This document shows, in pieces, positions 1 through 11,200 of a stretch of 31,287 nucleotides of DNA (positions are counted from its first letter, which is position 1; the number at the start of each line of letters is the position of its first letter). The notes beneath the pieces are model-generated. The model saw nothing but the letters and a program-made list of their open reading frames with translations. It made no database searches and was not told where the DNA came from. Position numbers and translations under genes: made by a program. The DNA comes from Hypsibius dujardini (taxonomy: Eukaryota > Tardigrada > Eutardigrada > Parachela > Hypsibiidae). The DNA lies in the NCBI GenBank assembly GCA_001579985.1, contig LRSR01010563.1, positions 1 through 31,287 on the forward strand, read 5' to 3'.

Positions 1-2368
1 TCAATTCTATGGAGCTTATGCGTACGGCGACTTTATCAAATACGATCATTAATTTTATACTGTCTACTGATTGCATGTTTATCCGGTTGCCGTGTTTTTA
101 GGTGGACCTTGTTACTCCACTTGACGGTGCCGCTGATGATATTTTACCGGTGAGAGAGAGAGATTTAATGTTGCGTTGTGTTTTCACGGCAGCCACTGAC
201 TGCAAATATTTATCGAACTTTCCTTTTGACAATAGGTTCCACTCGACAGCCTGTATTTTTGAGGTGTGGAAGCGAGCCTACAAGGAGCCGAAAGAACATA
301 GCGCCGTTTGAGATGATCAGTGCCACTTGATCCTCCGCGTATTTCTCTGTATGTTTGTCGAGCCTGCATTTTACGCGGAAAAATGTGCCAACGGAGTGTT
401 TAGACTACCACAGCAGTGTGATCAAAAATCTCTTTCAACGCGAAGTGTTTCTGATAACAACGTAGTTCTATTGCCATCTTACCCTCTATGTCACACGGCT
501 ATCACTTACCTTGCTTATTCGTAAAAATATAGGTGTACAGAATAAATGTGTTTTATGGTCGTCCTTCAAATGAAGTTTAAGCTACTGCGACCATTTTCAA
601 GTTCGAAACAAATGTTGACGTTTTCTGATCACAGAGAATACTGAGTTGGTGATATACTTACTGGTCCGCTTTGAGGTCAGTTTTGATCTTTTGATTACGT
701 TGAAAATCACTGTCATGGCGACTTTGTACGTCGAGATGAATGAACTTTGCATGACAACTTTGCAGGTTGTGACGCGCAATACTAAGAAGGCGAAAAGTTG
801 CCACTGTCCGGACTCAAACCGGCCACTACCTGCCTTCTCTAAAGCAGGTGCCATGTCCCTAGACTACAGCAACAATCGAAATAGTGCAAATTTTCGCCTT
901 TTCAATGCCGTGGTACGTCTGCCGTGTAAACACTTTCACGGTTTATCACAATGTTGACAAGAAAACATCAAATGCGCCATGTGGCTCCGACTAATCAAGA
1001 AATTATCGAGCCACAATAGAAATAAATTTCAATAAAAACGTGTAACAATACGACTGTTTAACACTGCGTGCGATAGAAAATGAGCAATCAATATGGCATG
1101 ATTGAACTGCTTGTAAATGGTCACAAAATCTCATAGGGTTTCTCGATAGTACAGTCAGTCCCAAGAAAAACTCTCATCACGTGACTTTTGCTGTTCAAAC
1201 TGATTGAAAACTCCGCCCTAAATTGCACTGTTTCTGTACGACTAATCAGGACATGTAATGTACACGTAATGCATACCGGTAATCATACATTGTATTTCGA
1301 ATCAAAACACAAACAGGCAAGCAATAAAAAAATTTGATAACAGGAATAAAAATTTGAACAATTCAAACAATGAGAAAAAACAACTTCGGAACCGGGAAAT
1401 TTAAACATCACAGACATCTTGAAAAACAAAGTTAGTAATTAGAACTGAAAACGTTAAACCTCAATACCCCAATCGAAACCCGGAATCCTGTATAAATTTA
1501 TCAATCCGTGTAGGCATGGAGTCCTACAGTATGAACTGCCATTGCTGCTTCAGGAGAAATTCGCCTTTCGTTGATCATTTTGATCAACTTTACTAAATCA
1601 ATTCAATCAAGGGCAATAGCAAAGGCAGAAAAAAGCAGTCATAAACAGGTGCAGAAACAGCTTATAAGAATTCAAATTCGGTTAATTTGGGCAGTTTCCC
1701 TACGGTTAAGTCATCAGTTGTTGCAGTCCTATACACAGGTAAATTGCTATCTGTTTTTTGAGATCGCAAGATAAGCCAATTTTTGGTTAGCCACACGGTT
1801 CAATTACCTGCAACTCGTAATATCGAGAACATTCTATTGGCACACTTGTCGCACCACATCTCTTTCTATACGCAAAAATCTATGTTGTGCAAGGAGAGTT
1901 TTTCATGGGGTTGATTGTATTAATAGCACATGTACGTGTGGCTGCAGGTGATCCTGCACCAGAGCTAATCCTGGGACCATTATTTACATCACTTTTTGAA
2001 AAGATTCTCATTGATTTCCGGTTGATGCAATCTAACCCTTACAACATTTTGACAGGCACATTTTTAGAAGGTCACGCTTAGATCTATTGTTGAGGGCTCC
2101 ATGCAAACGAAGGAAGAGTAAATGCCATTGTACAACCTTATAGAGGCACTTTTACGCAGTAAAGACTCATGCTCCCATATACCAGAGTTCGAACCACGCT
2201 TGACAGTTCCTTGAAATATGAATTGACCCTTGTTTACACTGTCCACGTAGGACACATAATATATCGTTATCAGTTCAGCCTATAAATAATATTATATGGT
2301 CAAATAATGGTATGATATCTGTAGTTTGAAAAATGGTGATGCCAAACGAATTTATACAAATGTGTATA
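1..2368. other. Gene-poor left end
   Basis: I see no convincing gene here. Open frames are short, overlap on both strands and lack recognisable domains. At 103-149 (+) a 47-nt open stretch lies between an acceptor-like site (...gtttttag) and a donor-like GTGAGA and could be an internal exon of a gene entering from the left, but it is too short to identify. Around 780-860 and 2170-2200 there are T-arm-like stretches (GGTTTGAGTCC; GGTTCGAACTC on the minus strand) without the rest of a tRNA. Confidence 0.5.
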
Positions 2369-2536
2369 TTATTTTCGGCTAGAGACCAAGGCGGATACAA
2401 CAGCAATGTTAATGTTCGGGATTCTAAACCGTCGAGTGGATGGCCGGCTACGAGCTTCATGCATCCCTCCAGGTCGAATATTCAGTAGACTTTTCACACC
2501 CTTTTGATAATCGGAATTCAGTGCCAGAAAGATAAA
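2369..2536 (-). CDS. Exon 2 of divergent GPCR (end of TM7, helix 8, tail)
   Basis: 168 nt including TAA. It begins FIFLALNSDYQKG, which completes the TM7 motif left unfinished by exon 1 (SP|FIF). The tail is rich in Arg and Ser. Confidence 0.82.
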   Translation of the reverse strand, partial: FIFLALNSDYQKGVKSLLNIRPGGMHEARSRPSTRRFRIPNINIAVVSALVSSRK

Positions 2537-4108
2537 CTGCAACATAAAAACGGAAACGACAATCAGCATCAGGAAGTCTATTAGTGTACGTCTTACGAGA
2601 AAAGGACCCCACTCCAACCGGTGAATTTATTCACTTCGCTTTGCAGTTACCCATCCACTTATGTCTGCTCGCCTCGATTCCGTCAAGAAACTCGGCAATT
2701 GAAAAAAATTCAGATCTTCTATTTAAAAAAATAAAAACTGCTTCGGTGATAGAAGAAGCTTTGTGCGAGTTTGACGTCAGATTGGCGAGCAAAAAAATTT
2801 AGTCGTTACAATAACTCATTTCATAAAATTCAACTGTCTAACATTCTGCCACTTCTCTTGTAGTTCAAACTACTCAACAATTTTCAGTAAATGCAACAAG
2901 TAATCATTGCGTTATAAGGTCACAGAAACAGATGCTCTTTTGGTACCACCAGTTTCAAGTAATCTCAAAAATCAACCAACACTGTGTCCAGTCACATCAC
3001 CAGCGCCCTCTATGTACCACGCTGAGCATTTTTTTTGTAAAATAGAAGATCTGAAATTTCGCCAATATTCTCAACGGAATCAAAAAGAGCATATGTAATT
3101 GGATGGTAACAGTAAGCAGAAGTGAATAAATTCACCGACGGGAGTGGAGTTCTTTCCTTGTTAGCGGGAAAGCAAACTTACCGGGCTGACAATATAGCCA
3201 CAGAGGAGCATGGTTTTGAGAAGCCACAGCACCACCAATGTTGGATAACGTACGACCAACCACGGAAACAAGGAGAGCAGAATCGGCGGTGATAGAAAAC
3301 AAAGACAATGCCAGAGATAAGCCACAACGAGCATCCTCACCAACAGAGCTCGTCTAGCATTAATTGCGCTATTCCCACGCCTGGATGCAGGAGCAATTGG
3401 TGCCACCGAAGCGTTACGTCGCCGAAAATTCCGTGCAATCCATCCCATCCCCAACACAGCATAGATCAATCCAATCAATCCGATCGGCAGATAAATTGCA
3501 AGGGCGACCCATGCGTTGCCATACCCACTGGGTACCAGATCCGTGGTGCAGGTCTCGCATAGAACCGTTCGTAAGAAGAAGCGACCGCCTATCCCAAAGT
3601 ACAGGGGGAGATTCAAGCTCAGTCCCAGAACCCATGGCACAAAGATCATAACTGTGAGAACGGCTTTGGAGATGATTCTTTGATAGCTATGCGGCAGAGC
3701 GAGAGCGACGAAGCGGTTGATTGCCAAGGACAATGAAGCCCAGAATTCAGTGTTGATGGTGGTGACGAAAAAGAGCTCGGAGATATTGCAGTTGATCTGG
3801 ACGTGGAATCCGGTTAGACTGCGGTAAGTGGTTATTAAGGTCATAGGAAAACCGATCCCACAGATGATGAGCTCAATGAGCATGATGTGGACCACGAGAA
3901 CGTTCGATCCGGAATGCAGGCGTTTCACATGGAACGACGTCAGAAGAAGAAGCATCAGCAAACCGGTACCGATGATGCAGCAGGTGATTGAGAAAACGAA
4001 CCAGGCAGTTGCTGTTGTTCCGACCTGTTCTTCCGTTCGGTTTGTTAGCGGCTGAATTTCGGAATTGTTGACATAGCCGTTGGGAGATCCTGTTAAGTTG
4101 AACATCAT
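2369..4108 (-). CDS. Divergent class A (rhodopsin-like) GPCR, 2 exons, 364 aa
   Basis: A seven-transmembrane plasma-membrane receptor; ligand unknown. Exon 1 is 4108-3182 (309 codons, starts MMFN, in-frame stop upstream at 4135-4133). Exon 2 is 2536-2369 (55 codons plus stop). The donor is CCG|GTAAGT and the acceptor TTGCAG|TTT, both in phase 0. The extracellular N-terminus has three N-glycosylation sequons (N4, N14, N23). TM1 is about 33-58, TM2 70-93, TM3 108-133, TM4 150-172, TM5 198-224, TM6 255-281 and TM7 288-312. Cys107 (3.25) and Cys184 or Cys187 can form the usual TM3-ECL2 disulphide. Family landmarks are altered: the TM1 Asn is absent (G-T-G), TM2 has Glu79 instead of Asp2.50, DRY is NRF (131-133), CWxP is CFLSP and NPxxY is SPFIF (308-312). 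After TM7 comes a typical helix-8 start (NSDYQKGVKSLL) and a basic tail. The gene looks intact, so I read the changes as lineage divergence rather than decay. I cannot assign a subfamily. Confidence 0.88.
2592..3164. mobile_element. Inverted-repeat (MITE/fold-back) element inside the GPCR intron
   Basis: Two arms of about 130 bp, roughly 2592-2725 and 3035-3164, are reverse complements with small gaps. Shared blocks include GGTGAATTTATTCACTTC (2620-2637 against 3120-3137), GTTACC.ATCC, GATTCCGT and TTCAGATCTTCTATTT. The middle, about 300 bp, has no coding potential. The element is about 573 of the 645 bp of the intron (3181-2537); without it the intron would be about 72 bp, like other short introns here. 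I see no clear target-site duplication, so the family is not assigned. Confidence 0.75.
3182..4108 (-). CDS. Exon 1 of divergent GPCR (N-terminus to TM7)
   Basis: 927 nt, phase 0 at its 3' end. The open frame continues six codons past the donor to a stop, but the GTAAGT donor and the missing end of TM7 show that it is spliced. Confidence 0.9.
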
Positions 4109-4135
4109 TAGTGAACAACGTGAGATGTGTGATTA

Positions 4136-5140
4136 TTAGCGGTTATATGTGGTATTGGTTGATTGGGTACAAGGAAATTACAATATCCCGATAAAAATTT
4201 CTTAACTAAAAAGTCAACAACTTTTTCTGCGTGATTTTAAACAATGAATAGCTTCAGCACATAAAACATTGTTCATTTAAGCAGATCAGCAGCTTTTATA
4301 TAGCTACATGGATCTCACAAGTCTAAGAACATCTTTTTCTATTGAGATGTGACCGTGTGACAAGCTGTCGCTGTGTGTCGCTCATGGGAGAACAAGACAG
4401 GGTTGATACTCACGGCATTTTTCGCCACAATTATGAAATGCAATGGTAATTCTTTCCGGTTTCCTGGCAAAACGGTGATTGACACGTGCAGCTGCTATAA
4501 TTGTTGTTTAAGGTCAAACCAAACTGCAGCCAAACTTCGCTTCCCTTTCCCCGCGTCAAGAGTAAAGAAAGACACTCGTAGCTGTGACTTTGGACCCCGT
4601 CACGCAATTGTAAGTCACGCAATGGGGCGTTCATCTGACTGACATTTCGAGGCGCAGTGAATGCAATGTTCGCATGTTTACAGGTCGTGACGCATTGCAA
4701 CGTCCCCTGGGATTTACCTTCTCCCAGCGCCTACCATGAGGCAAAGGGCTTGCATCGGGGGCCTCCCTGAAAATCGGCAATCCGGAAAATATGCAATATC
4801 TCTTTCAAAAAATGCGTTTTAGTTTCCCGAAACAAACCAGGGTTTGCTGTTACTCGGAACTGTTAAATTTCAAGGCCTGCAACATAAAATTAAACCAACC
4901 TCACAGATTACTGTGGTTTGCCGGTAAATTGGTACTATTCTCCTCTCTTCTGCGTTGAATATCAATAAGAAACTTACCAAAAGGGCTTACCGGAAGTCGG
5001 AGAAATTGCACTTCAGTCCTCCAAAACTATCCATGAGCTTCACCAAACATCGACCTATTTCCGCATGAACAAACTATGTCCCGGTACTGCGTCGATCGTG
5101 AATGCTCCGGCTTAATGTTAGACACCTCGCACAAGCAATG
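4136..5140. other. Intergenic region between GPCR and small secreted-peptide gene
   Basis: This holds the 5' flank of the minus-strand GPCR. No gene was recognised. A minus-strand block at 4719-4768 has a CAG acceptor and a GAGAAG|GTAAAT donor, but its translation has no recognisable homology. Confidence 0.4.
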
Positions 5141-5143
5141 CTG

Positions 5144-5184
5144 TATAAAACAGCATGTGAAGGTTACAAAAAATAAGTTCAGTT
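5144..5184 (+). promoter_or_regulatory. Candidate core promoter: TATA box plus initiator
   Basis: TATAAAA at 5144-5150 is followed by TCAGTT (5179-5184, A at 5181), an arthropod-like initiator, about 37 bp from the start of the TATA box. It lies 64 bp upstream of the ATG of the small secreted-peptide ORF. Confidence 0.45.
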
Positions 5185-5244
5185 TATCTGTCTCTTTTGT
5201 TTAACTGGAAGCTATTTTTTACCTTATACCCTCAGTTCCCAAAA

Positions 5245-5412
5245 ATGTTGCGATCTACAGCAGCGATTGTCATTTTCGCCGTCTTAATCTTACCAGAAGC
5301 CTTGATGCACGCAGATTACTACTCGGCCATAGATTACTTTTTTACCAAGTTAAAACCAAATTTTTACTGGATGCTAGCACCTGAAAGTTATCGAAGTTTG
5401 AGCCAATTTTGA
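5245..5412 (+). CDS. Candidate small secreted peptide precursor, 55 aa
   Basis: I do not recognise the family. The ORF starts at an ATG in good context (AAAATG) and begins with a textbook signal peptide: MLRS, a hydrophobic core of Ala, Ile, Val and Leu at residues 5-20, then a likely cleavage after A23 (ALMHA|DYYS). The mature part of about 32 residues has no Cys, is aromatic (six Tyr/Phe/Trp within DYYSAIDYFF and NFYW) and ends in SLSQF with no obvious dibasic site or amidation Gly. A TATA box and initiator precede it, and AATAAA follows at 5597-5602, giving a plausible transcript of about 430 nt without introns. An acceptor-like CCCTCAG just before the ATG leaves open an upstream 5'UTR exon. 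The frame is short and could be chance, but the three independent signals line up. Confidence 0.5.
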   Translation: MLRSTAAIVIFAVLILPEALMHADYYSAIDYFFTKLKPNFYWMLAPESYRSLSQF

Positions 5413-5596
5413 GCACAGCGTACCAACAAGTTTTGCTATGTGTTCGGAGATAATCTGTTCGGCCAGAACCCTCATGCGGCGACCCAATTTGACACGGTCT
5501 AAAAAGACGCTGTTAAGCTGTAAAGTAAAGGTTGTGAAGTTTGGGAAGTTTAAGAAATGTATGATGATAAAACGTTTTAGGTATTTGAAGTATTTA

Positions 5597-5602
5597 AATA
5601 AA
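5597..5602 (+). terminator. Poly(A) signal AATAAA for the small secreted-peptide gene
   Basis: A canonical AATAAA, 185 bp after the stop codon at 5412, in an AT-rich stretch. Confidence 0.4.
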
Positions 5603-5699
5603 TAGGTAAACCTAAATTTGTTAAATTGATTTATAACAGTCCCTCCATCTAAAACGTACATTTACAAAAGGCTAGAAGCTTTTTGTAGTTCAAAACACA

Positions 5700-8167
5700 A
5701 AATATAGCGCGGGCAACCGGAGGTAGAAACGCGAAGTGTTTCGTTAAACATAATATAAACATCTGTAGGATTTAATTCCACGTCTGGCTCTGTACCGGTG
5801 TCTATGTCAGAGGCGGCAAGAGGTCAGGCGTCCTTCGGTTTGCATGACCACTTAAATTGCGAGCAAACGTAACTGCAATTTTTTTCTCATATACTAGAGG
5901 GAATTATAATTTCGGATCAACAATAAAATTTTGTTAAGAAGAAATAATTGTCATTGTAATCATTGATATTATGGCTTAACACGAAACCGGTTACCCGTAC
6001 ACCAGATAAAAGGATGTCACACAATTTTTAAATGGTCCCAATAATTTCTGCAGCAATTAATATGCTGCAAACTTCAAGAATGCAAATACCCGTTTGAAAG
6101 CCCCATGAAGGACGACTTTACTAAAAGAATTGACATTTTGGAAAAGATCTAACACGATTTGGTCGGGGAAGATCTTTTTCAGCTAATATCATTTCTTTCC
6201 TGCAATCTCACAAAGTGCCATCCAGGTTCACGGCTATACATTCCTCCTTTCTGTTCCGATTGACGTAATGTTGCAACAAATCAATTTCCAAATGTTTATA
6301 GATTATTTAGAGAAGTCACAAAATGAATTCGAATTGTTTTAATTTTATAGCTTTCCATTGCCCTTAAATATTCGTTTTCACTAAAGTTGTGAATTAGAAG
6401 ATATTTTGTCTTTTGGACCTCTCTAAAATTTCTTGCATAACAGTTTTAAATAGCCCGCTACAAATTCTACATGATGGCAGTCTCAGATTTTGCTAACAAA
6501 ATGCGTGTTTAAAGAGCGTCGGGCCTTCAACCAGATGGGTTAGAAATTCCGAAGAAAATTGTCCTTTTTTGCCAAAAATTCACTAAACCATGTGCAATTC
6601 TGGGGTGGTGGCGGTCGTGTATAATTGGGTTGGGTACCTCACGACTCAGGCAAACTTCTGAGCACTAAGAACTACTGTAGAGAATAATCAGAATTTTTTT
6701 TATTCTGAATTCATCTAGTTGAAGCTAGGGCTCTTTGAAGACAGTTGAGAAATGATTGCGGAACCCGGTGCCCTAATGTAGTTATAGTTAGCAAGGAAGA
6801 CTGGCGCGTATCGGTATTAAATTTTATTGCTATCGTCCAATGCCATGGAACCGGATATGGCCGCCGGCACTGGTAGCCAAGATGGATTTGCCGTTAAATC
6901 GCGCAACACTGGTCACACCACAGACAGCATTGTTCAAAAGGAGGTTGTCGCTGGACCGGAACCCACACAGCCACTACCACCGGGGACTCAGAAGATTAGG
7001 AGAATGAACTTTATTTAAGTGGTAATGCGCAGGTGGAAAACTCTGCACTATTGGTGCAGTACTCTGCTGAACATTGTCATCCTTTCAGTTTTCCATAACC
7101 TCATCCTTCACAATGGCGCTCGCTCAAGATAAATCGGTTACTAAATTCACAAAACAGGAGGTTGGATAGTTAATAACTTTATTAGACCGAATATAGAAAA
7201 AGATAAAGGCAAAGACTCGAGGGATGGGAAAAGGAAGTGAAAAGTGAAAGTAAAACTGATAAAAAAATAACTGTTTCTAAGAAAGTGTTAGCTAAAGAAC
7301 TGAAAGTAAGTGGCAAACGAAACTGAGTTACGTACATGTAATTAGCTGTAGCGGCAAAAAAGGGTGAATAGGGTAATTAAAAAGGATACTTAAATAAAAG
7401 GAATATGGCTAGGGTAAACAGCTATACTGATTGGATGAGGACATGTTGAGCGTGGTCCAAGACGGTCATAAATAGTCCCCTCTTTGGATGAGTCAGCTGG
7501 CCAGCCTTCCGTCACATCAAACTGCCTTACAATTGTTTCCGACGAACGAAGAAGAAGTGCCGAAAGGGCGCGTGGAAAGGGTGCAGGAGCCAGCGTCTAT
7601 CGGTGCATTGTTGTCGCTATTCCCTGTCGCAGTCGAGATGATGTTTGTGTGCCATCTTGATTTAGCGCTGCAGTAAGGAAGTGGTTTAACATTATTCGTG
7701 TTAATTGCAGACTATAAGACAACCCTGAATATTGAAAAGTAGCCAAATTTGTTCGTTTTGCATTGGACATGTGATCGATATATAATGCAATTCTTAAAGA
7801 GCTAAACCGCACAAAATGCCTTGACTAAAAGTATGAGTACAATTTGGGACACCAATTTGAGCCGCTTCGTTTGTAAGTTAGATCATTTCGTTTCAGGCCT
7901 AAAACGTTAGAATTTGTTTGGCAGCCAGTCACAATCAACTCGCCCGAAAATGTGTAAATGGTTGACCTTCAAGATTGCTTCAAGATTAACCTTTCATCTT
8001 AAAATGGAATGTCAACTAAATTGACAGCTCTTCAGGGTATATTGAGCTGATTGATCGGTTACTGATATCATTAGCAAGTGAGTTCAGCCATTTTTTATTG
8101 GGGGAGGGGGGTGGCAAAAACTTTTTACTCCTAAGATATTCTGGTAAAAGCATCGACGACCTCTTAC
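5700..8167. other. Stretch downstream of the receptor gene; no firm gene
   Basis: Any continuation of the ANF-receptor gene (minus strand) would lie here. One candidate exon starts at 7801 (acceptor GGTTTAG, phase 0, translation including CIIYRSHVQCKTNK, loosely like the start of a kinase-homology domain), but it lacks a good donor. I found no kinase HGNLKSSNC-like or cyclase GDAYM-like motif on the minus strand. On the plus strand there are two short GC-richer ORFs, described separately (6845-7018) or rejected. Confidence 0.4.
6845..7018 (+). CDS. Possible small disordered ORF, 57 aa
   Basis: The ATG sits in strong context (GCCATGG). The 57-codon frame is visibly richer in G+C than its surroundings and is of low complexity, with Gly, Thr and Pro, including a PLPPGTQKIRR segment near the end. 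There are no membrane segments and no known domain. AATAAA occurs near 7393. It could equally be a piece of a degraded element or an exon fragment; no clear splice site supports it. Confidence 0.2.
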   Translation: MEPDMAAGTGSQDGFAVKSRNTGHTTDSIVQKEVVAGPEPTQPLPPGTQKIRRMNFI

Positions 8168-8285
8168 AGCATAGGTATATCTCGCCGCCCAGCGAGATAG
8201 CGACATGATGGAGATGTACAACTGCAGCTGAGGCGTTTTAAGAGCTTCAGCGTCAAGCTGCCACCAGTCTGATTGAATTTGAGAC
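8168..8285 (-). CDS. Receptor exon 13: cytoplasmic juxtamembrane region
   Basis: 118 nt after an 80-bp intron, acceptor ATACCAG, donor GCT|GTAAGA. It encodes SQIQSDWWQLDAEALKTPQ and a Ser/Arg-rich end. The good donor implies further exons. Confidence 0.65.
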
Positions 8286-11200
8286 CTGGTATAAACCGGG
8301 GAAATAGTAAATTTTAATTTATAGTCGCCCCACTTAAATTGGGCAAATTAAATTTGCGTGATCACCAGTAAAGTCGGCTTAAGATGGCAAGAACACCCGC
8401 CAGCGTCAGCAAAACGGCTACAGCAATTTCCACACGCCAGTTCTTGTCTGAAACAGAGTAGAGACACGAAAATAAATTTAATTACAGTGTGGGCTAAATT
8501 GGGATGAATTTCCAGTGTATGCAATTAGATATTGACGGAATTATATATTATTACTGTATACTGTGATTTAATTTTGGATCTGACCAGAAAAATATGGGAC
8601 TCTGAGTGTCAGGGAATGATATCAGAAGCTGTGAAATAAACGGAAGACTTCACAACAAATTTTTGAAAGTTTACCTAGCTGTGCTTTTTGAAGAAAAACT
8701 TTTGTTTTTTTCTTTGGCTTAATCTCATTCGAAAGTAAGATGGTCATTATAGGAGAATGCGGTTCACATTTGAAAACTTCTTGAGCGACGATGTAAAATT
8801 CGGAGCACATCTAGTGAGAGGCAAAGAATACGAAAGTGAGATCTTAACTATTCACAACGGACCCTATCGGCGTTCACTTGCGAGATTCCTCACGCATCAC
8901 GTGGCAGACATTACCGAGAAAGTGAGGAAGCGATAGATTCGCGTTTCTCTTACGAGGGAGGGCAACTCAAACAACTCCCCTGGATGCGTCCTGGGGCGCT
9001 CTGATGTTTCTGCACCTCTGAAATTCCTATTCTATCCCACATCATGTTCTCGGCCCATCAGTAATAGTAATACTAATACAAAATATCATTGTTACAAACA
9101 AACTTAGAATGTGTGGCAGGAACTCATCATTATTCAAGCTCGCTATCACATACAGACATGCAAACAGTGAAAGGAGCTTCATGTAAGTCGCGACCCGAAC
9201 TCCTGCCACACATTCGAGTCTGATGTGCGCCTCACGGAAAGCCGTCAACCTGCATCTCGCTGGTGAATCCACCCGATTTTGCTGCCCGTCTTATCGCACC
9301 CCCAGGAGAGTTATTCAGGTAGCCCCCCCCTACACCAAGTAACTGAATCGCATGTTTGGCCATCGGGTGCGCTGCATGAACTCCTGTAACTGATCTGGGC
9401 CCCGGTTGCGCTGGAAATTGTTTTCCTGTAAGTTCTACTTCTATCCCTATTCCCGAAAAAGGGATTTGTCGAACACATTACCGGAATGGCACGCAGCTCC
9501 ATCAAGTCCACACAACGGCAAACAAGGAGGTAGAGTTCTTCCTCCGAACCAAATCGGCCGCGAATGCGTTCGAGTCCAGGAATAGTCTTCGAAAATCCCA
9601 GTTTCAGAGCCTCTCAAAAATCCCTGTAATGCGAAAGCTGCTATACAGTGTCAATTCCAAGTCTTACACTGAATGGCATTATTGTCGGTTGCCTAGATGA
9701 CCTTTAACTGTCCTTCCTCCGCATCACATGATGCCAGTTGAACAATGTGCAATACATTGCCGTAGCTGCCCATCCTCCATGTGCCACCGGTTTGCAGATG
9801 CAGAAAAGTTCGATTCCGAATCGCGTCGGCCAACATTGCCCCGTTATCTCCGGCGGAGAGTCCCCCGGACCCGAAAGTACTTCCATCAGCGCCTGAATTC
9901 CATTCTTCATCATCCAATCATCATTACCATTGAGACAGAATATTTTTTGATGTTATGGAATTGTCGCTGCTCAGATGCGTAACCGAATTCCGGGGGGGGG
10001 GGGGGCAGTTATGAGCCAAAATCTGCCCCTTGGTTTCAGTTATCAATTTTATACTATTTCATAGTTTTCCTACTTCTTGTTTTTGACTCTAGCTGTTGGA
10101 ACATTAGGAGTTTCTCAGCTGCCGAAAGAATTAAAACAGCTGCACCTACGACTTTACAAATTTCAAATTATGTCACTCCTGGCCTTGCAACCCTCCGAAT
10201 TAATTGTGTACGGCCACAGGCTCGTTTAAAGTTCTTATAGATCGGATCCAGGACCCTTCAACCTAGCAAACCTTGAGTGTGCAAAAGGAACAACATTTTT
10301 TATAATATTGAATTCAAAATAGTCATTTTGTCCCTGATCCTTTGGAAACTTGTGGCGTATGATGGTCTCATTTTCAGGGGCCCCGGGATTTCAAAAGGTA
10401 TTCAAAAACATCGGTTTTTCCCCGAATTCGGACCGTTCTTGAATTTATCGAGCTTCCATTTGTATTGGTTAATAAGGAGGTTATATTGAACCTCAACAAA
10501 AATTAAGTTTGAACGAAAAACTGGTGTTTTTGAAAAAAATTTGAAATCCCAGGAACCTACTGAAAATCAAACTCTGATATCCCCACAAGTTCAACATTAT
10601 GAAGGAAAAAGGTCAAACTTTGGGCTCAATCTTGAAAAAAAGGCATTTTGTCCCTTTGGCCACCCTCTGGCCCTAATGTGAGGGTCCCGATTTTGACCTG
10701 TACGGACTCTGAACGAGCATTTGTGTAAGGCCTATTGCTCCAATGCTCCATCGTCTGCGGTACGCTTCTGCTCTTCTGCCACTACTTACTGTACCAGCCA
10801 TTTCCGTTGCTGCGTGAACTGCGGACATCGACAGTACTGTCTACTCAAGAAAAGAAAACATGTAATGGTTGTCAGAGGCTGTTCAATTAAAGTTGAAGCT
10901 GGTGTTATCCTATCTAAAATGTTCTTTTAAATCAATCGGCATCAACAGAATGTTTCTCAAATGGCGGGTGCGGAGCTCCGAGTGTATCTGGAGCGGTTGA
11001 ATGTGACCAACTGTAATATTTGGTTTAATTGATTTCTTTCATTTCCAAAATGTGTATTTTTTCACAGCACCACTTCAAGATGAAAACCTCTTGCTGAAAA
11101 TAAACATACCTAAGCCTCAGTAGAAGTCTGGACCAGGCTTAAACGTACCATGTCACTGGATTGTAAGGTTTTATTATATATGCTGTGATATGTGTCCGCC

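Noticed and set aside
646-957. 103-codon plus-strand ORF and the opposite 85-codon ORF
   Set aside because: Mutually overlapping, no domain, non-ATG start on the plus strand. The T-arm-like GGTTTGAGTCC (minus) lacks other tRNA parts.
2160-2210. Possible tRNA or tRNA-derived SINE (GGTTCGAACTC on the minus strand)
   Set aside because: Only a T-loop-like motif; no A box, anticodon arm or acceptor stem could be folded by eye.
4719-4768. Minus-strand block bounded by a CAG acceptor and a GTAAAT donor
   Set aside because: Tested as a possible kinase or cyclase exon of the receptor; no frame gives a recognisable segment.
7488-7676. 62-codon plus-strand ORF starting MSQLASLPSHQT
   Set aside because: It looks vaguely protein-like, but there is no domain, promoter or splice evidence.
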